Shown here: positions 6,955 through 10,848 of the stretch, in pieces | Position numbering within the stretch: position 1 is the stretch's first letter | Layout of the letters: every line of letters begins with the position of its first letter | Assembly: GCA_965601425.1 (NCBI GenBank) | Contig: CBFCWF010000149.1 | Coordinates: 1 to 10,848 of the forward strand | DNA length: 10,848 nt | Origin: Thiosocius sp965601425 | Lineage (GTDB): Bacteria > Pseudomonadota > Gammaproteobacteria > Chromatiales > Chromatiaceae | Direction of reading: 5' to 3' | Made by a program: the position numbers and the translations under genes | Notes under the pieces: generated by a model | Told to the model about the DNA's origin: nothing | What the model saw: only the letters and a program-made list of their open reading frames with translations | The model's database searches: none

Positions 6955-9630
6955 GTGAGCTGGACACTGCAAGCGCTGGACGGCGACAGCACACTGCTGA
7001 CCGTCAACAATCGACTCGCGTCCGAACTGCGCCATCGTTACGACGAGTCTCAGGCGGCCGCCGGGCGGCGTGTCTGGCCGAGCGCCGACATCCTGCCCTG
7101 GGGCGCCTGGCTGCGGCGTTACTACACCCGGCTGCTCGACGTCGGTTTCACTGAACGCGACCTGCTCGATGCCACCCAGGAAAGACTGCTGTGGCAGGAG
7201 GTGATCGAGCGCGACAACGCGACAGCCCAACTGCTGCGTCCGGCCGCGGCGGCCGATTCGGCGCGTGGCGCGTATGCGCTGCTGCACGACTGGCGCCTGG
7301 CGCACTATCCGCTCAGGACGCTGGGCGGTGAAGAGACCGCGAGCTTCCTGCGCTGGCAGGCCGCATTCGACGCGGCGCTGGCGGCGCGCGGCCTGCTCAG
7401 CGCAGCCCATCTGCCGGCATTGATCCTCGCTGGCTTCGAGCAGCACGCCCTCGAGGCCCCGGCACGCCTGGTGCACAGCGGCTTCGACAGCCTGTCGCCG
7501 GTCCAACAGTCGCTTTTCGATCACCTGACGGACATCGGCTGCGAGATCATCGCGCATCGGGACGAACCCGGCCCGTCTTGCCCGCAGCGCGTCGAGGCCG
7601 CCGACGATGAGGCAGAGATTCGCCTCGCTGCCCACTGGGCGCGCGAGCGGCTGCGGCAACCCAACCCACTCCGCGTCGCGATCGTAACGGCACAGATCTC
7701 GCAGCGTCGTCGCGACCTGGAACGCGTCTTCACCGAGATCGTCGCGCCGGCCGCCTACCTCGATGCCGGCCGGCCAGCACCACTCAATATCTCACTCGGC
7801 GAACGGCTGAGCGAATGTGCGCTGGTCGCCGATGCGCTCAGCGCGCTCGACCTGCTGTGCGGCGAGCAACCGCTGCATGCGATCGGGCAGATCCTGCGGA
7901 GCTCGTTCATCGGCGGCCATTCGACCGAGTGGGAGGCGCGCGCCCTGCTCGACGCGGCGTTGCGGCGGGACGGCCTGCCCCGGATCGGGCTGCGCCGGCT
8001 GCGGCAGCGCGCGAGCCAGTCCGCACCGGGCGACCCGCGGCACTGCCCGGATCTTGCGCGCCGCCTCGAGGAGCTCGCGCAGCGTCGCCAGGCGCTGCCG
8101 GAACACGATGCGCCGAACCGTTGGGCCGGCCATTTGCAGGCGCTGCTGTCCGCCGTCGGTTGGCCCGGCGACCTGGCGCTCGACAGTCGCGAGTATCAAC
8201 AGCATGAGCGCATGCGACGCCTGTTGAGCGAACTCGCCGCGCTCGGCAAGGTCCGCCCGCGCATGGACCTCGGCGAGGCGGTCGGTCGGCTGCGCGCTCT
8301 CGCCAACGATACGGTGTTCCAGCCGGAGTCGACGCGTGCGCCTATCCAGATACTCGGGCCGCTCGAGGCGGCAGGGATGCGCTTCGATGCGCTGTGGCTT
8401 CTCGGAATGCATGCTCAGGACTGGCCTCCCGCGCCGCGTCCGGACCCGCTGTTGCCCGCCCAGCTGCAACGTGAGCTGGGCATGCCGCACGCCTCCGCGG
8501 AACGCGAACTCGCGTTCGCCACCGCGCTGTTGGAGCGGCTGGCCGGCAGCGCGCCTCTGGTGATCGCGAGCCATGCGCGCGCGGCGGGCGAACGCGAGCA
8601 GCAACCCAGCCCGCTGGTGCAGGACTGGCCGCTGCGCGAGGCGGATCAGATAGCCGCTGCAGACATCGCTGGCGCCGAGCCGGACGAACTGCGCGCAGTC
8701 TGCGCGGTCGCCGACCGCCACGAAGCACTACCGGACGCCGCGGCAAGCGGTGTCGGGCCGGAGGTCAAAGGCGGCGCCGCACTGCTCGGCGCGCAGGCCA
8801 ACTGCCCTTTCCAGGCGGTCGCCAGTTTTCGGCTCGCGGCACGGCCGCTCGACGAGCCCGCGTTCGCAGTCGATGGCGCGCTGGCCGGAAGACTGGTGCA
8901 CGCGCTATTGCAGCGGGTTTGGCAGTCACTCGGCGATTCGGCCGCGCTTGCGCAGCTCGACCGCGCGGCGCTCGAGGCGCGGGTCGAACCCTTGGCCGCG
9001 CAGACGCTTGCCGACCTCGGCCGCCGGCGCCCGGACCTGTTCACCCCGCGTTTTCGCGCACTCGAGGGCGCGCGACTGGTTCATCAGGTCTGCGACTGGC
9101 TCGAGCTCGAGCGCGAGCGCAATGCACCCTTCAGCGTCGCGGCATTGGAGCGCGACCAGGTCATCACGCTCGGCGCGCTGCGCCTGACAACCCGCGCCGA
9201 CCGCGTCGACCGGCTGGCCGATGGCAGCCTCGTGGTCATCGACTACAAGACCGGGCGGAACGTCAGCACGGAGGGTTGGTTCGACGAGCGCGTCAGCGAA
9301 CCACAGGTACCGCTCTACTGCGTGCACGCGGGCGACACGATCAGTGCCGCACTGCTCGCGCGCGTGCGGCGCGACGGCAAGGGCTGCCGCCTTGTCGGGC
9401 TGAGCCGCGACCCCGACTTCGCCCCCGGCGTAGACACGCCAGGCGACACCGCGGCGGCAACCGACTGGCAGTCGCTGCTGGCCCACTGGAGGCATGCGCT
9501 GAACGGGCTCGCACGGGAGATCAGCGCGGGGCGCGCCGACCCGACCCCGTCGCCGCAGGCCTGTGGGTACTGCCCGTTCGGCGCGCTTTGCAGGGTGCAA
9601 GAAATGCTGTCGGGGCCGGACAGTGACTGA
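6955..9630 (+). CDS. AddB-like DNA repair nuclease (PD-(D/E)XK, iron-sulphur), TIGR03623-type
   Basis: This encodes 891 residues from a GTG, the length of the gammaproteobacterial AddB-like 'probable DNA repair protein' family. The N-terminus (LLTVNNRLASELRHRYD) sits where AddB proteins of Firmicutes carry a Walker A, but no GxxGxGKT is present. The helicase-fold part (about 1-600) is therefore probably an inactive scaffold. The C-terminal part is a RecB-type nuclease: G-R-L-V-H (H649), then A-D-R-V-D-R (D752), then V-I-D-Y-K-T-G (D763, K765). Four cysteines frame it as an Fe-S staple: C617 in NCPFQ, then C870, C873 and C879 as CxxCx5C. Its partner would be the UvrD-type helicase that overlaps its end. 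Together they resect double-strand breaks to load RecA. An in-frame TAG at 6916-6918 limits the start. The nearest AGGA is 15 bases upstream of the GTG, so initiation looks weak or atypical. Confidence 0.93.
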   Translation: MSWTLQALDGDSTLLTVNNRLASELRHRYDESQAAAGRRVWPSADILPWGAWLRRYYTRLLDVGFTERDLLDATQERLLWQEVIERDNATAQLLRPAAAADSARGAYALLHDWRLAHYPLRTLGGEETASFLRWQAAFDAALAARGLLSAAHLPALILAGFEQHALEAPARLVHSGFDSLSPVQQSLFDHLTDIGCEIIAHRDEPGPSCPQRVEAADDEAEIRLAAHWARERLRQPNPLRVAIVTAQISQRRRDLERVFTEIVAPAAYLDAGRPAPLNISLGERLSECALVADALSALDLLCGEQPLHAIGQILRSSFIGGHSTEWEARALLDAALRRDGLPRIGLRRLRQRASQSAPGDPRHCPDLARRLEELAQRRQALPEHDAPNRWAGHLQALLSAVGWPGDLALDSREYQQHERMRRLLSELAALGKVRPRMDLGEAVGRLRALANDTVFQPESTRAPIQILGPLEAAGMRFDALWLLGMHAQDWPPAPRPDPLLPAQLQRELGMPHASAERELAFATALLERLAGSAPLVIASHARAAGEREQQPSPLVQDWPLREADQIAAADIAGAEPDELRAVCAVADRHEALPDAAASGVGPEVKGGAALLGAQANCPFQAVASFRLAARPLDEPAFAVDGALAGRLVHALLQRVWQSLGDSAALAQLDRAALEARVEPLAAQTLADLGRRRPDLFTPRFRALEGARLVHQVCDWLELERERNAPFSVAALERDQVITLGALRLTTRADRVDRLADGSLVVIDYKTGRNVSTEGWFDERVSEPQVPLYCVHAGDTISAALLARVRRDGKGCRLVGLSRDPDFAPGVDTPGDTAAATDWQSLLAHWRHALNGLAREISAGRADPTPSPQACGYCPFGALCRVQEMLSGPDSD

Positions 9631-10848
9631 GCCACACGCAGCCGATGCCGGCCAGCGCAGCCGCGCACTGGACGTCCGTGGCTCGTTCATCGTCCAGGCG
9701 CCGGCGGGATCAGGCAAGACCGAGCTGCTGACTCAACGTTACCTCGCCCTGCTGGCCGTCGTGAACGACCCGGAGGAGATCTGCGCGATCACGTTCACGC
9801 GCAAGGCCGCGGCCGAGATGCGCAACCGCATCGTCGCCGCGCTGGCCGGCGCGACCGACCCGGAACCCGGGGAACCGCACCGCCGAACGACCTGGCAGCT
9901 CGCGCGCGCCGCGCTCGCCGGCGACGCGGCGCACGACTGGCAGATCCGGCGCAACCCGAACCGGCTGCGTATTCAGACCTTCGATAGCCTGAGTCATGCG
10001 CTGGCGCGCCAGATGCCATTGCTGAGCGAACTCGGCGCGGCGCCGGCGACGACGGAGAAGCCGGAGCCGTACTATCGGGATGCCGCGCGCGCGACGCTGC
10101 GCCAGCTCGAGGACCCAGCGCTGGGGCCGCACCTCGAACGCCTGCTGGGGCACCTGGACAACCGCCAGGGGCAGCTCGAGGGTCTGCTCTGCAGCATGCT
10201 CGCCAGACGCGACCAGTGGCTCGGCCACACGCTGGCGCCGCCGACCGCAGACGAACTCGAGGCCGCGCTGGACGAAGCCATCAGCGCCCACCTCGACCGG
10301 CTGCGCCGCGACTGCGCCCCGGACTGGTTGCGCCAGCTCGTGCAGATCGCGCGGCAGGCTGCGGCAAACCTGGACCCGCCGGATGCTTCCAGACCCGACG
10401 GACTGGCGGCCTGGCGTGACAGACGGGACATACCGGGCTGCAGCTGGAACGACCTGCCCGCCTGGCGCGGTCTGTGCGAAGTGCTGATCAATGCGCAGGG
10501 CGGCATACGCAAGCGCTGGGACGCCAAGCTGGGTTTTCCGGCGCCGAGCGAGAAGCGCATTGATGCCGCGACCAAGGGACAGCGCCAGCAGGCCAAGCTG
10601 GCCATCGCGGCGCTGGCCGAAACCCTGGCCGACCAGCCCGGGCTGCGAGCAGACTGGGCCTGGCTGCGCCAGCTGCCGCAGCACGGCCTGAACCACGAGC
10701 AACGCGCGCTGCTGACCAGCCTGTTCGCGGTGCTGCTACACGCAGCCGCCGAATTGCGGCTGGTTTTCCAGGAGCACGGTGCGGTCGATTTCCCGGAAGT
10801 GCAGTTGCGGGCGCTGCACGCCCTCGGCAGCCCTGACCGACCCACGGA
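9623..10848 (+). CDS. UvrD/AddA-type helicase (partial, 3' end beyond window)
   Basis: The first 408 codons of the gene are present and the frame is still open at the window end. The start is a GTG at 9623, which overlaps the AddB-like stop by 8 bases. The ATG at 9645 is out of frame. Superfamily 1 helicase motifs appear in order. A Q-type lead-in is followed by Walker A APAGSGKT (26-33, K32), motif Ia AITFTRKAAAEMRNR (55-69) and motif Ib RLRIQTFDSLSHAL (114-127). Near the window end comes V-D-F-P-E-V, the usual lead into motif II (DEFQDT), which lies outside. In AddA/RecB-type proteins the ATPase drives strand separation at DNA ends, and many carry a C-terminal nuclease. That part cannot be seen here. 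The tight overlap with the AddB-like gene supports an AddAB-like complex rather than a free UvrD or Rep helicase. Confidence 0.93.
   Translation, partial: MTEPHAADAGQRSRALDVRGSFIVQAPAGSGKTELLTQRYLALLAVVNDPEEICAITFTRKAAAEMRNRIVAALAGATDPEPGEPHRRTTWQLARAALAGDAAHDWQIRRNPNRLRIQTFDSLSHALARQMPLLSELGAAPATTEKPEPYYRDAARATLRQLEDPALGPHLERLLGHLDNRQGQLEGLLCSMLARRDQWLGHTLAPPTADELEAALDEAISAHLDRLRRDCAPDWLRQLVQIARQAAANLDPPDASRPDGLAAWRDRRDIPGCSWNDLPAWRGLCEVLINAQGGIRKRWDAKLGFPAPSEKRIDAATKGQRQQAKLAIAALAETLADQPGLRADWAWLRQLPQHGLNHEQRALLTSLFAVLLHAAAELRLVFQEHGAVDFPEVQLRALHALGSPDRPT

Noticed and set aside
6754..7659. Long minus-strand open frame (301 codons) across the ATPase and AddB-like genes
   Set aside because: It lies antisense to strongly supported coding sequence. 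Its translation is Arg/Gln/Ala-rich with no motif, as expected for an opposite-strand frame in very GC-rich DNA.
7792..8721. Minus-strand open frame of 309 codons within the AddB-like gene
   Set aside because: It is a shadow of the AddB-like gene, with no fold or family features.
9710..10702. Minus-strand open frame of 330 codons opposite the helicase
   Set aside because: It is antisense to a frame with clear superfamily 1 helicase motifs. Its composition is that of a shadow frame.
1..10848. CRISPR array, tRNA or rRNA genes, insertion sequence ends
   Set aside because: I saw no regularly spaced repeats, no cloverleaf or rRNA-like stretch, and no transposase or matching terminal inverted repeats on either strand.

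Overview
The window carries six protein-coding genes and no RNA gene, IS element or CRISPR array that I can see. It falls into two blocks that differ in base composition. The left block (about 1-3030) is moderately GC-rich: hand counts of three 60-base lines inside its genes give 58-65% G+C. The right block (about 3134-10848) is much richer: three lines give 73-80%. The gene types and high GC of the right block suggest a gammaproteobacterium of the Chromatiales/Ectothiorhodospira type. The left block reads more like an alphaproteobacterial segment. Both assignments are inferences from protein style and composition, not from a search.

Left block. After about 367 bases with no supportable gene come two tightly linked + strand genes. 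The first is a secreted serine hydrolase of the beta-lactamase / 6-aminohexanoate-dimer-hydrolase (NylB/EstB-like) fold (368-1702). The second is an MscS-type mechanosensitive channel with its own signal peptide and a periplasmic helical domain (1707-3026). The channel's ribosome binding site lies inside the last codons of the hydrolase gene, so the pair is very probably translated from one message.

Right block. A DsbA-like thioredoxin-fold protein (3134-3826, minus strand) ends towards the channel gene and is divergent from what follows. Its active site reads C-V-W-A rather than CxxC. A 291-base divergent interval with a plausible sigma70 promoter leads to a two-gene ABC importer. That importer consists of a permease with two fused membrane halves (4118-5806) and an ATPase (5803-6891) that overlap by ATGA. 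It resembles the ferric-iron (FbpBC) / 2-aminoethylphosphonate (PhnUT-like) / polyamine-opine importers, but no substrate-binding protein gene lies in the window. The ATPase keeps Walker A, the Q-loop and the Walker B glutamate, but its H-loop histidine is a proline, a notable lesion.

The last two genes form a recombinational repair pair. One is an AddB-like protein of 891 residues with a PD-(D/E)XK nuclease and a four-cysteine iron-sulphur staple but no visible Walker A (6955-9630). The other, overlapping it by 8 bases, is the 5' part of a UvrD/AddA-type helicase (9623 to the window end). Together they would process double-strand breaks in the role that RecBCD plays elsewhere. I find no clearly novel multi-gene system. 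The points most worth checking are the H-loop-less ATPase, the CxxA DsbA-like protein, the hydrolase-channel pair and the composition break near 3027-3133.
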